Numbered from the stretch's first letter, positions 35,292-44,231 are shown. The stretch is 64,000 bases of DNA from Alteromonadaceae bacterium Bs31 (GCA_900177435.1 FXAI01000002.1:394386-458385), one strand, 5' to 3'. Notes: generated from the letters alone by a model not told the origin. Numbers and translations are program-made.

Positions 35292-36509
35292 ATGCAAAAG
35301 ACTGTAGCGATTATATGTGGTGGCGGACCGGCGCCGGGAATTAATACCGTAATTAGCACCGTTGCAAAAACCTTTCTTGCTGACGGGTATCGAGTGCTTG
35401 GCGTGCACCGCGGTTATGAGGGTTTGTTTAAAGACGAGTCCGACTATATTGAGTTCGATTTTGAGCACGCCGATCGTATTTTTAGCCGAGGTGGTTCAAC
35501 CCTTAGAATGAGTCGCTTTAAACCAAAAGACTCTGACTTTTCTCCAGCATTTTTTGTAAAGCACAATGTGGCTCTGCTGGTAACCGTAGGCGGCGATGAT
35601 ACCGCCTCTACCGCAAACCGGTTGAGTAAATACCTGAAAGAGCACGATGTAGATATCGTTAACGTTCATGTACCAAAAACTATTGATAACGACTTACCAT
35701 TACCAGACAGAAACCCCACCTTTGGTTTTCATTCCGCGAAAGATGAGGGTGTGCGTATAGGCAACACCATCTACGAAGATGCAAGAACAACGGGTAGTTG
35801 GTTTGTGCTTTCGGTAATGGGGCGCTCTGCGGGACACCTGGCCTTTGGCATCGGCACCAGTTGCCATCTGCCGATGATTATCATTCCCGAGATGTTTAAT
35901 AAAACAAAGCCGACTTTTCAAAAGATTCTCGACCTGATCATCTCGTCGATGGTTAAGCGTCGCATCCACGGTTTTGATTACGGGGTTTCGATTGTTAGCG
36001 AAGGTGTATTTCATATTCTCGACGACGAAGAAATTAAAAAGTCGGGTGTGCGTTTTACTTATGATGCTCACGGCCACCCGGAACTGGGCAATGTGAGCAA
36101 GGCACATATTTTTAATATTCTTTTGCAGGAGCGCCTGCGTGAGCTGGACCTGGAAATTCGTAGTCGGCCAGTGGAGTTGGGTTATGAGCTGCGTTGCTGC
36201 AGACCCATTGGCTTTGATTTAACGCTGTGTACTCTCCTTGGCTACGGTGTGAAAAAAGTTTACCAGCAGGGTATGAGTGGCTGTATTGTGAGTGCCAACT
36301 CCAACGGGGATATCGTTCCTCTGTTTCTGGATGACTTGCAAGGCGAAGATGGAAAAATTCCACCACGCCTGGTGGATATCGATTCGGAGATTTCCAAGTT
36401 GGGTTTCCAGAATCTGCATTACATTAAGCCCAAGGACTATGAGGCAGCAAAAGCTTATGTTGCAAACCCGGAACAGTTTGATTTAGAGAAAATTCTGGAG
36501 TGGGATTAA
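35292..36509 (+). CDS. 6-phosphofructokinase, PPi-dependent type
   Basis: A 405-residue phosphofructokinase. Motifs: CGGGPAPGINTVI, VTVGGDDTAS (near residue 98), PKTIDNDLPLP (near 126), MGRSAGHLAFGIG and the downstream substrate loop GYELRCCRPIGFD. Asp in GGDD and Lys in PKTIDND are the residues that mark pyrophosphate-dependent enzymes; ATP-dependent ones have GGDG and PGTIDND. It should make fructose-1,6-bisphosphate from fructose-6-phosphate and PPi, reversibly. The gene is separate from other glycolytic genes here. Phosphoryl donor assignment rests on those two positions and is not proven. Confidence 0.85.
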   Translation: MQKTVAIICGGGPAPGINTVISTVAKTFLADGYRVLGVHRGYEGLFKDESDYIEFDFEHADRIFSRGGSTLRMSRFKPKDSDFSPAFFVKHNVALLVTVGGDDTASTANRLSKYLKEHDVDIVNVHVPKTIDNDLPLPDRNPTFGFHSAKDEGVRIGNTIYEDARTTGSWFVLSVMGRSAGHLAFGIGTSCHLPMIIIPEMFNKTKPTFQKILDLIISSMVKRRIHGFDYGVSIVSEGVFHILDDEEIKKSGVRFTYDAHGHPELGNVSKAHIFNILLQERLRELDLEIRSRPVELGYELRCCRPIGFDLTLCTLLGYGVKKVYQQGMSGCIVSANSNGDIVPLFLDDLQGEDGKIPPRLVDIDSEISKLGFQNLHYIKPKDYEAAKAYVANPEQFDLEKILEWD

Positions 36510-36535
36510 TCCTTTAATATTGTTCACCGGTACTA

Positions 36536-37252
36536 TTATGGCGACGGATTATCGTCGCCAGATGTATGTCTAAAGTGGCCGTTCTGTAGATAGTAAATAA
36601 CCTGGGAAATCACTTCCTCGTCACGCATCATGAAGGGGTGGGATACATCCATTTCAATATGCTCGTTCATGCCCTCAAGCTTAGTTTTTTCAATGGAGAC
36701 TTTTCCGTCGTCTTTACCGGGTATTAAGCTTGATAAAATCCAGTTGATACTCTTGTTGCCGGCAATAATTCCCACATTAAAATTAGCCGGGCCGAGAGTA
36801 TTGGGTGTGCTCAGTTCTCCAGTGCCAAGCTGCAGCCCTGCTTGCCCGTTTATGAAATGAAAACCCGGAACATCCTTTAGTTTATCAACCACTTCGCTTC
36901 CCTGGTTTGGCGGGCCTAACATAACAACGTATTTCAGGTTTTCGATTGTATTGGAAGCAAGATACTCGCGAATGAGTATGCCACCCAGGGAATGGCTCAC
37001 AAAGTTAATGTCCTCGTTCTTTTTACATTGCTCTATAGCGGGGGTTATCGCTTTTTCGGCAAGTACCGCTATAGGGTGTTCTCTCGAGGGGTAACCAATA
37101 TTGATGGCCTTGTAGCCGGCTAGGCTAAGTTGTTGCTCGAGCTTTTGCATTGAATTTTCTGTTCTGCCCAGGCCGTGTAGCAATATTACACAGGAGGCCT
37201 GTGCGCCGGTGCTCAGTAACAAGATAAGGCAGAAAATAATTTTTTTGTTCAT
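36536..37252 (-). CDS. secreted lipase-like alpha/beta hydrolase
   Basis: A 238-residue protein with a signal peptide (MNKKIIFCLILLLSTGAQA) and an alpha/beta-hydrolase core: VILLHGLGRTENSM (oxyanion loop), nucleophile Ser in NFVSHSLGGILIREYL, and a late His in EMDVSHPFMMRD. The PGAP1/triacylglycerol-lipase-like layout is common in secreted esterases of this group. It is convergent with phosphofructokinase, and a 7-bp hairpin (TGGCGAC / GTCGCCA) covers its last codons. No partner gene is evident. Confidence 0.8.
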   Translation of the reverse strand: MNKKIIFCLILLLSTGAQASCVILLHGLGRTENSMQKLEQQLSLAGYKAINIGYPSREHPIAVLAEKAITPAIEQCKKNEDINFVSHSLGGILIREYLASNTIENLKYVVMLGPPNQGSEVVDKLKDVPGFHFINGQAGLQLGTGELSTPNTLGPANFNVGIIAGNKSINWILSSLIPGKDDGKVSIEKTKLEGMNEHIEMDVSHPFMMRDEEVISQVIYYLQNGHFRHTSGDDNPSP

Positions 37253-37315
37253 AAGTCAAATCTGCTCATTAAGGCGGTTGGGGTTGCAGACAAAGTGTGA
37301 GCGGCTAGCGCTGTG

Positions 37316-37654
37316 TCATGGGTAACACCGGCAGCCTGTGCTTAGTGCGCACACTTTTTGCTGGCTGGGCTCACACATATTGCTATCCCGGCCGCTATGG
37401 AGAGGGCTGCTATCATTCTTATCTTTTGATTTTGTTATTTCGCGATTAACCATACTCATAGCTTCGGCGGCTATTTTAATGTCGGTAGATACAGCATCTA
37501 CAATTGAAGGCCCGGATTCCTCGGGCCTGGCATTAATACTTTGCAGGCCAGCCTGTCGCCTTATGTCATCCTGGCGCTCTGCTACATAGTATGTGGCGCA
37601 AGCACTTAAAAACAGCGTAACAGCTAGCATCAATATTTTTATAAGACTATTCAT
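37316..37654 (-). CDS. small Cys-tailed lipoprotein, unknown function
   Basis: A 112-residue predicted lipoprotein with lipobox LSAC at Cys19 (TLFLSACATYYVAE). The middle is a charged helical segment (RQDDIRRQAGLQS) and the C terminus carries several Cys (MCEPSQQKVCALSTGCRCYP, split here as MCEPSQQKVC and GCRCYP), suggestive of disulphides. No family is recognised. It lies upstream of the lipase-like gene on the same strand, separated by 63 bases, so the two may be co-transcribed. Confidence 0.6.
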   Translation of the reverse strand: MNSLIKILMLAVTLFLSACATYYVAERQDDIRRQAGLQSINARPEESGPSIVDAVSTDIKIAAEAMSMVNREITKSKDKNDSSPLHSGRDSNMCEPSQQKVCALSTGCRCYP

Positions 37655-37876
37655 TGTCTAAAGCTGGATACCCATCATGTTGATGTTTGGAGGCAGGGGT
37701 GTGTGGGGCCTCGTAAGGAGCGCAGAGTCATTATAAGCCCAACGGCATGTTCTACGTCGGGCTTGGCTGTAACAGTTTGTAGGCTATATTGTGGGGCATA
37801 GTCACATTGCTCAAGCAGAATTTCGGGCACATACTGTTGTCGTTTGTGTGCTTAGGGCAACGGGAGTTTTTTACGT

Positions 37877-38338
37877 ATGGCTTTTCTTGAACACAAAGTT
37901 CCCCCGGTACTTGTCTTGCTGGTGTGTGCGCTGCTGATGTGGCTTATGCCGCAATCGGAACTTGCTGGCTCTACTGCCAGGCTTTTCCGGTGGTCTTTAG
38001 CTGTTGGCTTTATAGTGCTGGCTGGCGTGTTGGGTGTTGTGGCGCTTGCACAGTTTCATCGCGCCAAAACCAGTGAAAACCCCTTAAGGCCGCAACGGGC
38101 CACAACGCTGGTGAAGAGTGGAATCTATAAAATCAGTCGTAACCCTATGTATACCGGCCTGGTTTGCATGCTGTTTGCGTGGGCGGCTTACCTTTGGTCG
38201 TTTATGTCTTTGCTGGGAGTGCCGCTATTTATCGTGTACATGACTCAGTTTCAGATCAAGCCGGAAGAGCGAATTCTCGAAGCCTTATTTGGGGAAGACT
38301 ATATTGCCTATAAGGCGAAGGTTCGCAGGTGGATATAA
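37877..38338 (+). CDS. isoprenylcysteine methyltransferase-like membrane protein
   Basis: A 153-residue membrane protein with about four hydrophobic helices and the C-terminal motif SGIYKISRNPMYTGLVCMLFAW followed by PEERILEALFGEDYIAYKAKVRRW (key residues R-N-P-M-Y, E-E-R, F-G-E-Y), which is the phospholipid/ICMT methyltransferase signature. It should use S-adenosylmethionine at the membrane; the substrate is unknown. GGGAG lies about 13 bases before the ATG. Confidence 0.8.
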   Translation: MAFLEHKVPPVLVLLVCALLMWLMPQSELAGSTARLFRWSLAVGFIVLAGVLGVVALAQFHRAKTSENPLRPQRATTLVKSGIYKISRNPMYTGLVCMLFAWAAYLWSFMSLLGVPLFIVYMTQFQIKPEERILEALFGEDYIAYKAKVRRWI

Positions 38339-38365
38339 CTCACTGAAGCAGTGGCTGCGCAGGTG

Positions 38366-38542
38366 TTAGTCTCTAGGTAGAACCCTTTGCTTCATGGCTA
38401 CTTCAACCATTGTTTCCAGGCGTACGACGCGCTTGTCGATTTCAAGGGTTCTGTCAGACAGTTTCTCCGTTTTTTCATTGAGACGCTTTACTTCATCGGT
38501 AAGCTTTAGTGTGTCGATAAGAATATCCTTCCAGCTAGCCAC
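38366..38542 (-). CDS. 58-residue coiled-coil partner of an RHH protein
   Basis: A short gene starting at GTG (38542) with GGAG nine bases upstream, overlapping the end of the ribbon-helix-helix gene by eight bases. The product is MASWKDILIDTLKL, then a heptad-rich charged helix with Leu at regular spacing (DEVKRLNEKTEKLSDR, TLEIDKRVVRLETM), ending VLPRD. It has no membrane or DNA-binding motif and probably forms a coiled coil, perhaps with the upstream RHH protein. It is too short for routine gene callers. Confidence 0.7.
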   Translation of the reverse strand: MASWKDILIDTLKLTDEVKRLNEKTEKLSDRTLEIDKRVVRLETMVEVAMKQRVLPRD

Positions 38543-38810
38543 GCGTTGTCTCCAGTTTATTCAGTGTTTGTTCCACTCTTGCGTTTGCATGTATGGTTGA
38601 GTCTATGGCTTCTTTGAGGCTGCTGGATACCAGATCCATAAGTTCCCCCGGAGCCATGGCGTCATAGCTGTTGTGTTCAAAGGCATCAATCGCCTGTCTT
38701 ACGATTTCTGTGGCCGAGGTGCCGTGCTCTTCAGCTAGGCGTTCTATCTTGGTTACATTGTCAGCGGAAACGAGAAATTGTTTTCTAACGAGCTTTGCAT
38801 TGGGTTGCAT
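38535..38810 (-). CDS. ribbon-helix-helix (CopG-like) DNA-binding protein
   Basis: A 91-residue protein. The N-terminal half matches the ribbon-helix-helix pattern: a beta strand (RKQFLVSADN), helix A (VTKIERLAEEHG), the turn TSAT and helix B (EIVRQAIDAFEHN). The C-terminal half is helical (LMDLVSSSLKEAIDSTIHA). RHH proteins bind DNA as dimers, commonly as antitoxins or plasmid-type autorepressors. Direct repeats immediately upstream (38835-38855) look like an operator. It overlaps the 58-residue coiled-coil gene. Confidence 0.75.
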   Translation of the reverse strand: MQPNAKLVRKQFLVSADNVTKIERLAEEHGTSATEIVRQAIDAFEHNSYDAMAPGELMDLVSSSLKEAIDSTIHANARVEQTLNKLETTRG

Positions 38811-38834
38811 AGAGGTCTACCTCAGAAAGTACAC

Positions 38835-38855
38835 ATACACACCAATATACACACC
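38835..38855. promoter_or_regulatory. tandem ATACACACC repeats upstream of the RHH gene
   Basis: Two perfect copies of ATACACACC at 38835-38843 and 38847-38855, offset by 12 bases (about one DNA turn), lie 25-45 bases before the RHH ATG. This is the usual arrangement of an RHH operator. An additional inverted repeat AATCTGAT / ATCAGATT sits at 38871-38893. Confidence 0.55.
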
Positions 38856-38976
38856 TTTTCGGGCGAAGTAAATCTGATGATGAATATCAGATTTTGTGGC
38901 TATATGTCTATATCTAGCAGCTAAATGCGCCTATGTTCGACAAAAAACTGATTTCCTGGGTGATGACCCCGAGCCC

Positions 38977-39576
38977 CTAGAGAAAATAGTCGTTCTCGAT
39001 GCCAAATCTTTCAAGTACATCGATACCGTCCATACCCGCCCGTTTGGCTGCTTCCAGGCCAAGCACTGAATCCTCAAAGACTACACAAGCGGAAGGCTCC
39101 ACTCCCATCAGTTCTGCGCAATAGAGAAAGGTGTCTGGGGCTGGCTTGGGCTTGGCAACCTGGTCGGCACCCACGAGGTGATCAATAAGGTGGCTTAGGC
39201 CGCAGTACTCGATAATCGCCTCAGCTTCGGCGGTGTAAGCGCCGGTGCCGATACTCATGGGTATTCTACCGTGGTACTGCTCGGCGATTTCTTTGAGTGC
39301 AGTGGGTTTTATGTAGTCCGTTACCAGCTCTTGAACCAGAGATAACTTGTAAGCGCTGATGGCTTCCAGGGGTTCTTCTACCTCGCAGTCGAAGGCTTTT
39401 ACCAGCGTCGCCAGCGTTTCGACACCGGGCACCCCGGCGAGAGAGCGCATTAATTTGCGATCTACAGGTATACGATACTTTTCCAGTGTTCTTGTCCAGG
39501 CGACTTCGTGCAGCTTACCGCTATCCACTAAAGTGCCGTCCATATCAAAAATAAGTGCCTGATACTGCTCAAACAA
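38977..39576 (-). CDS. HAD-superfamily sugar-phosphate phosphatase (beta-PGM/YqaB type)
   Basis: A 199-residue cytoplasmic hydrolase. Motif I LIFDMDGTLVDSG has the nucleophile Asp and acid Asp (residues about 10 and 12), motif II is the Ser/Thr of PMSIGTGAY, motif III is the Lys of VAKPKPAPDTF, and motif IV is VVFEDSVLGLEAA. A helical cap follows motif I, the layout of beta-phosphoglucomutases and fructose-1-phosphate/6-phosphogluconate phosphatases. It should act on a small sugar phosphate. No gene neighbour defines its pathway. Confidence 0.88.
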   Translation of the reverse strand: MFEQYQALIFDMDGTLVDSGKLHEVAWTRTLEKYRIPVDRKLMRSLAGVPGVETLATLVKAFDCEVEEPLEAISAYKLSLVQELVTDYIKPTALKEIAEQYHGRIPMSIGTGAYTAEAEAIIEYCGLSHLIDHLVGADQVAKPKPAPDTFLYCAELMGVEPSACVVFEDSVLGLEAAKRAGMDGIDVLERFGIENDYFL

Positions 39577-39699
39577 AACAATTACCTCAAAGACGGTTCT
39601 ACTTAAGAATGGGCAATTGTACTATGTGGTTCCCTAAGTTTTTCTGATGGATAGCAAACTGGCACGAGAACGAGTACGTGTGTTTTTAAGGGTCAAACT

Positions 39700-40320
39700 A
39701 TGAACTACCTGGCACATATTCTCTTGTCAAAATCCTCCCCTGAATATCAGTTGGGCAACTTGCTGGCAGACCCTCTTAAAGGTAAGGGCTGGCCGGGAAT
39801 AAGCGAGGGCTATCTTGCCGGGATGAAAATGCATGCGCTTATCGACAGTTACACAGACGCGCACACGCTTGTGTCACGCTCTAAGGCCAGGCTCGGCGAG
39901 AAGGGTTATTTGAAAGGCGTTGTGGTTGATGTTGTTTACGATCATTTTTTAACGAAGCATTGGCATAAATTTGTTACCTTGGCACTGGATGATTTTGTGG
40001 CGCAGTTTGAGCGAAACAGTTCTGCGGTTTTAGTGCAATTACCAGCCCCTGCAGCGCTATTCGTTGGGCGAATATTTCAGTATAAGGTTCTTTTAAGCTA
40101 TGGAGAGCTTTCTGGTGTGAGGCAGGCGCTTACGCGTATTGACAGCCGCCTTTCTGCGAGAATACAAAAAAAGGAAACGGCCAGCACTTACATGCCGGTG
40201 CTGGAGCAAAACTACTCGGCTATCGAACAAGACTTTCTAGAATTTTTTCCACAATTAATGGCACTGTTTCGCGATAAAAATACCGGCTTAGAGGCAGCGC
40301 ACTATTTAAAGCCGAGTTGA
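39700..40320 (+). CDS. acpH: acyl carrier protein phosphodiesterase
   Basis: A 206-residue AcpH/DUF479-type protein: MNYLAHILLSKSSPEYQLGNLLAD, GMKMHALIDSYTDAHTLVSRSK, GVVVDVVYDHFLTKHW and the late EQDFLEFFP are conserved segments with the metal-binding Asp/His pairs of this hydrolase. It removes 4'-phosphopantetheine from acyl carrier protein in the cytoplasm. The gene is single. Confidence 0.9.
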   Translation: MNYLAHILLSKSSPEYQLGNLLADPLKGKGWPGISEGYLAGMKMHALIDSYTDAHTLVSRSKARLGEKGYLKGVVVDVVYDHFLTKHWHKFVTLALDDFVAQFERNSSAVLVQLPAPAALFVGRIFQYKVLLSYGELSGVRQALTRIDSRLSARIQKKETASTYMPVLEQNYSAIEQDFLEFFPQLMALFRDKNTGLEAAHYLKPS

Positions 40321-40387
40321 ACGATTAAGGGAAAAATTTGTTTGGCTGTGAATAATATTCAGCCCTTTAAGTAAGGAGAAAACGCAA

Positions 40388-40696
40388 ATGAAGAAAGGTG
40401 TTGTACTTGGTGTATTACTCTTGAGCGCTGGTTGCGCTCAGATGTTTCCGGCAGTGTCTCGCGAGTTAACGCCGGGTGTTTATCAAATTCAGGCGACTGC
40501 AAATTCCTTTGCTTCTGTGGCTTCGCTAAAGCAAAAGGTCGCAAAAAAAGCGGGCAAAATCTGCGGTGAAGCAGGTTACGAACAAGCAGAATCGGCAGAT
40601 TACGATGTAAAAAAGCAAACAACCTATACCAATGGTTCGCAAATAACATCTCACTACCAGGTTTATACCGAAACCATCAAGTGCAAGCAGGAGTGA
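40388..40696 (+). CDS. small lipoprotein, unknown function
   Basis: A 102-residue predicted lipoprotein with lipobox LLSAGC (Cys16) and an overall pattern of a short envelope protein. After the lipobox come TPGVYQIQATANSFASVASLKQKVAKKAGKICG and a final TETIKCKQE; the two Cys (ICGEAGY, IKCKQE) may form a disulphide. TAAGGAG lies about eight bases before the ATG, a strong ribosome binding site. Function unknown. Confidence 0.75.
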   Translation: MKKGVVLGVLLLSAGCAQMFPAVSRELTPGVYQIQATANSFASVASLKQKVAKKAGKICGEAGYEQAESADYDVKKQTTYTNGSQITSHYQVYTETIKCKQE

Positions 40697-40970
40697 TATT
40701 GCCTTCGTCAGGCTAATTTACTTGTGAAATGCTTTAGCACGCTGTCAACAATAGCCGCAATCATTACCCACCTCCCGTCACAGGCACTTTGCACCGCTAT
40801 GGGCCAAAACTCAAAGCCTTGAAGCCAGGCAAATCCGATCTGAGCGACGAGGTGTGCGCCCTCAAATCTGTAAATAAAAGTGTAAGGAATAAAACTGGCA
40901 CGATCCAAGCTTAGTCTTAGGGTCGCTGGATACTCATGCTGCTGATCTATCTGTAATGTTGGAGAGATGA

Positions 40971-41459
40971 ATGAATTTTGACCTAAATATTGAAGACACC
41001 CGGGAACCCCTGCCGCCTTTCACCAAAGAAACGGCCATAAAAAAAATTCGTTTGGCCGAAGATGCGTGGAATATGAAAGATCCGGCCAAGATCGCCTGCG
41101 CATACAGCTTGAATAGCCGCTGGCGAAACCGCGACCAGTTTATTAGTGGGCGAGAACAAATCATTGCTTTTCTCACCGCCAAATGGGAAAAAGAGCTGGA
41201 CTATAGATTGATTAAAGAGCTCTGGGCGTATAGCGAGAATCGTATCGCCGTACGCTATGTGTATGAGTCGCACGATACTAAAGGCAATTGGTTTCGCTCA
41301 CACGGCAATGAAAACTGGCAATTCGACCAAAAGGGTTTAATGAGCCAGCGACACGCCAGTATCAACGATGTTCTGATTGCTGAGAGCGATCGTAAATTTT
41401 TCTGGCCCCAAGGTAAAAGGCCAGAAGAGCACCCCGGCTTGAGCGAAATGGGCTTGTAG
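40971..41459 (+). CDS. DUF1348/NTF2-like protein
   Basis: A 162-residue protein with the NTF2-like fold typical of DUF1348: [79 protein letters not shown] and a conserved C-terminal [20 protein letters not shown]. The family may be a small-molecule binding or isomerase protein; activity is not known. GGAG lies eight bases before the ATG. No operon partner. Confidence 0.85.
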   Translation: MNFDLNIEDTREPLPPFTKETAIKKIRLAEDAWNMKDPAKIACAYSLNSRWRNRDQFISGREQIIAFLTAKWEKELDYRLIKELWAYSENRIAVRYVYESHDTKGNWFRSHGNENWQFDQKGLMSQRHASINDVLIAESDRKFFWPQGKRPEEHPGLSEMGL

Positions 41460-41996
41460 CCCCGTATCGAAAAAATACTGTTAATGGCCGAGTAATATGG
41501 GGTTTCTCGCTAGAACACATGCGCGCCAATCAGATAGCCTTTCAAAAATAAAGGTTAAAGTTCAGTTTAAGCAATTAAATTTCAGCACCCGAAAATATGC
41601 GCCAATTAGGAGCGCTTCCTGCCTGCTCCCCCAATCAATGCTTCAAGGGGGTAGCACAGCCGTTTATCAATTAAAAAACCTGCTTATTTCCGTTTTTCTG
41701 TAGCTCGCCCACGTGCGCCACTCTATGGCGCAGCTTTTTTGCTTAAGTGCCAGATTGCTGGATATATCCAGAGCCTTTACCGTCGAAGTAAAAAATATAC
41801 GCGCGAATTGGAGTCGTTTTTACTAAAAGAGGTGCGGTTTTGGTGCGAGGGGAAAAATTAAAAACGCGGAGACAAATTGTGGTTCGCTTATTGCGGTAGC
41901 CCATTGTAAGCGCCTGTGGTTCCGCCCAAATTAGCGCACAGTGTAGAAAAGCTTTCTGCCCCAAATAAAAACTTTTAAAAGAATGTGGATAATATT
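41460..41996 (+). other. 537-bp region before the glutamine synthetase, with an internal terminator
   Basis: No gene with recognisable protein character is seen here; a 68-codon frame at 41497-41703 looks non-coding. A rho-independent terminator at 41714-41740 splits the stretch. The remaining 250 bases before the synthetase hold its promoter region, including a repeated AATT(A/G)GGAG-like motif (about 41605 and 41807). Confidence 0.5.
41714..41740 (+). terminator. rho-independent terminator
   Basis: TGCGCCA and TGGCGCA form a perfect 7-bp stem with a CTCTA loop followed by GCTTTTTT. It is 250 bases beyond the NTF2-like gene stop and could end a small RNA or an untranslated leader rather than that gene. 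Confidence 0.75.
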
Positions 41997-44171
41997 ATGA
42001 CTGGAAATGAATCTCGGCTTAAGGCCATCAGTGCAATTAGCAGCTCCGTTGCGGCAGACGTAAAACCCACCGAGCCATTGCAGAATATCTGGGCCTGTGA
42101 CGTTTTTAATCTGGCCACAATGGAGGAAAAGCTCTCTAAAAGCGCCTTTAAGGCCATGAAGAAAACTGTTCAAACGGGTTCTCCATTAGACTCGGCCACG
42201 GCCGATATTGTCGCTATGGCCATGAAAGACTGGGCGATAGAAAAAGGCGTTAAATTCTTTTCGCATATATTTTTCCCCATGACAAACGCCACGGCGGAAA
42301 AGCACGACGGCTTTATTGTGACAAATTTCGATGGTAACGCCATCAACGAATTTACTGGAAAGCTGCTGATTAAAGGTGAGCCAGATGGCTCTTCGTTCCC
42401 TAATGGCAGCTTGCGCATGACCAATGCCGCTCGTGGCTATACCGCCTGGGACCCAAGCAGCCCGGCGTACGTTATGTATACCCCCAATGGCGCGACACTG
42501 ATGATACCCAGTGTGTTCATGTCTTGGACGGGCGAAGCGCTGGACAAAAAAATTCCACTGTTGCGTTCCAATGCCGCCATGGATAAAGCTGCACAAAAAG
42601 TCTTAAAGTTAATGGGCGAAACAGAAGTCGCCACCTTAAATTCCAGTTGCGGTGCAGAGCAGGAATATTTTCTGGTAGATGAAAACTTTGCCAATGCCCG
42701 GCCCGACCTGATATTGGCAGGGCGAACGTTATTTGGTGCCGCACCTGCCAAGGGGCAGCAGTTTGATGATCACTATTTTGGCGCGATACCTGAGCGTGTT
42801 CAGGTCTTTATGCAGGATTTTGAAGATCAGCTTTATCGCCTGGGTATACCTGCTAAAACCCACCACAACGAGGTGGCACCGGGGCAGTTTGAAATTGCAC
42901 CGTATTTTGAAGCGGCCAACGTGGCGGCGGACCATCAGCAATTATTGATGACGGTAATGAAAATCACCGCAAAAAAACACGGCTTTGTGGCCCTGTTACA
43001 CGAGAAGCCATTTGCGGGTGTGAACGGCTCTGGCAAGCACGTTAACTGGTCTGTGGGCAACGCCACGCAAGGTAATCTGCTGGACCCCGGAAACACGCCA
43101 GAGAAAAACCTTAACTTTTTATTATTCTGCGGTGCAGTTATTCGAGGCGTGCATTTATTCGGGCCATTATTGCGCGCGGTAATCGCTTCGGCAGCAAACG
43201 ATCACCGCCTGGGAGCTAACGAAGCACCTCCTGCCATACTCTCGGTATACCTGGGAGATCAACTTGAAAAAGTATTTATGGACATTAAAGAGGGCAATCT
43301 GTCACCAACAGTGAGTGGTGGCGAAATGGATTTGGGCCTGTCACAAATATTAACCTTTACCCGCGACCCCGGTGACCGCAATCGCACGTCTCCTTTCGCC
43401 TTTACTGGTAACCGCTTTGAATTTCGTGCGGTTGGTTCGTCTCAATCGGTATCAGGCCCGCTGGTTGCCATGAATACGATACTGGCGGATTCTTTGGACT
43501 GGATCGCCGAAAAGCTGGAAGCGGCCATAGCCGGGGGAATGGATCACACCGCAGCGGTTATTGATGTTTTGAAAACCCTTATGGAAGAGCACGGTAATGT
43601 AGTATTCGGTGGCGATGGCTATTCATCAGAATGGCATGAAATGGCGGTAGCAGAGCGCGGTTTAAAAAATCTGCCCACTGCTGCTGATGCCTTGCCGGAA
43701 TTGATGAAGCCAGAGGTCGTGGAGCTGTTTTCCAGCACAGGCGTGCTCACACCAGTGGAGCTGCAAAGTCGCTACGAGGTCTATTCCGAGCAGTATATTC
43801 TTTCCATAGAAGTGGAAGCCAAATTGGTTATTGATATGGCAACCACCTCCATCTACCCGGCCGCCGCCAGCTACCTGAGTATGCTGTCGGAGTCTATTAG
43901 TGCCTCCATATCTCTCGGCCTTGGCTTGGGAACCGGCGTGGCGAGCAAGCTTTCCAGCAGTATTAACAGCATGATGGCCAGTGTAGATAAATTGTCAGTG
44001 GCACTGGGTGAACATGAGTTTGATTCAGAGCAGGCGCATATGGAGTATTGCGCTAAAACCATTCGGCCATTAATGGATGAGGTGCGCGAATATGCAGACA
44101 CCCTGGAAACACTAATAGCAGACAAATTGTGGCCCTTGCCTAAATATTCGGAAATGCTGTTTATTAAATAG
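41997..44171 (+). CDS. glnN: type III glutamine synthetase
   Basis: A 724-residue GSIII. The ATG at 41997 is used because the family starts M-x-G-N-x-S-R; the GTG at 41985 is an alternative. The enzyme core holds GAEQEYFLVD, KTHHNEVAPGQFEIAPYFE, KPFAGVNGSGKHVNWSVG (ATP and glutamate site), RDPGDRNRTSPFAF and NRFEFRAVGSS, all classical GSIII motifs. A long helical C terminus ends PLPKYSEMLF. It assimilates ammonia with ATP in the cytoplasm. GSIII is uncommon in gammaproteobacteria, and the enzyme is usually nitrogen-controlled. A strong terminator follows. Confidence 0.93.
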   Translation: MTGNESRLKAISAISSSVAADVKPTEPLQNIWACDVFNLATMEEKLSKSAFKAMKKTVQTGSPLDSATADIVAMAMKDWAIEKGVKFFSHIFFPMTNATAEKHDGFIVTNFDGNAINEFTGKLLIKGEPDGSSFPNGSLRMTNAARGYTAWDPSSPAYVMYTPNGATLMIPSVFMSWTGEALDKKIPLLRSNAAMDKAAQKVLKLMGETEVATLNSSCGAEQEYFLVDENFANARPDLILAGRTLFGAAPAKGQQFDDHYFGAIPERVQVFMQDFEDQLYRLGIPAKTHHNEVAPGQFEIAPYFEAANVAADHQQLLMTVMKITAKKHGFVALLHEKPFAGVNGSGKHVNWSVGNATQGNLLDPGNTPEKNLNFLLFCGAVIRGVHLFGPLLRAVIASAANDHRLGANEAPPAILSVYLGDQLEKVFMDIKEGNLSPTVSGGEMDLGLSQILTFTRDPGDRNRTSPFAFTGNRFEFRAVGSSQSVSGPLVAMNTILADSLDWIAEKLEAAIAGGMDHTAAVIDVLKTLMEEHGNVVFGGDGYSSEWHEMAVAERGLKNLPTAADALPELMKPEVVELFSSTGVLTPVELQSRYEVYSEQYILSIEVEAKLVIDMATTSIYPAAASYLSMLSESISASISLGLGLGTGVASKLSSSINSMMASVDKLSVALGEHEFDSEQAHMEYCAKTIRPLMDEVREYADTLETLIADKLWPLPKYSEMLFIK

Positions 44172-44204
44172 CGGAAATTTGCCGTAAAGGAAATTCAGAG
44201 TTGG

Positions 44205-44231
44205 GCCGCAGAAATGCGGTCATTTTTTTTG
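44205..44231 (+). terminator. terminator of the glutamine synthetase gene
   Basis: GGCCGCA and TGCGGTC (one G-U pair) form a 7-bp stem with a GAAA tetraloop, followed by an 8-T tract, 33 bases after the glnN stop. Confidence 0.88.

Noticed and set aside
41497-41703. 68-codon frame before the terminator at 41714
   Set aside because: Composition is not protein-like, no ribosome binding site, no homology recognised; the terminator more likely ends a non-coding transcript or belongs to a leader.
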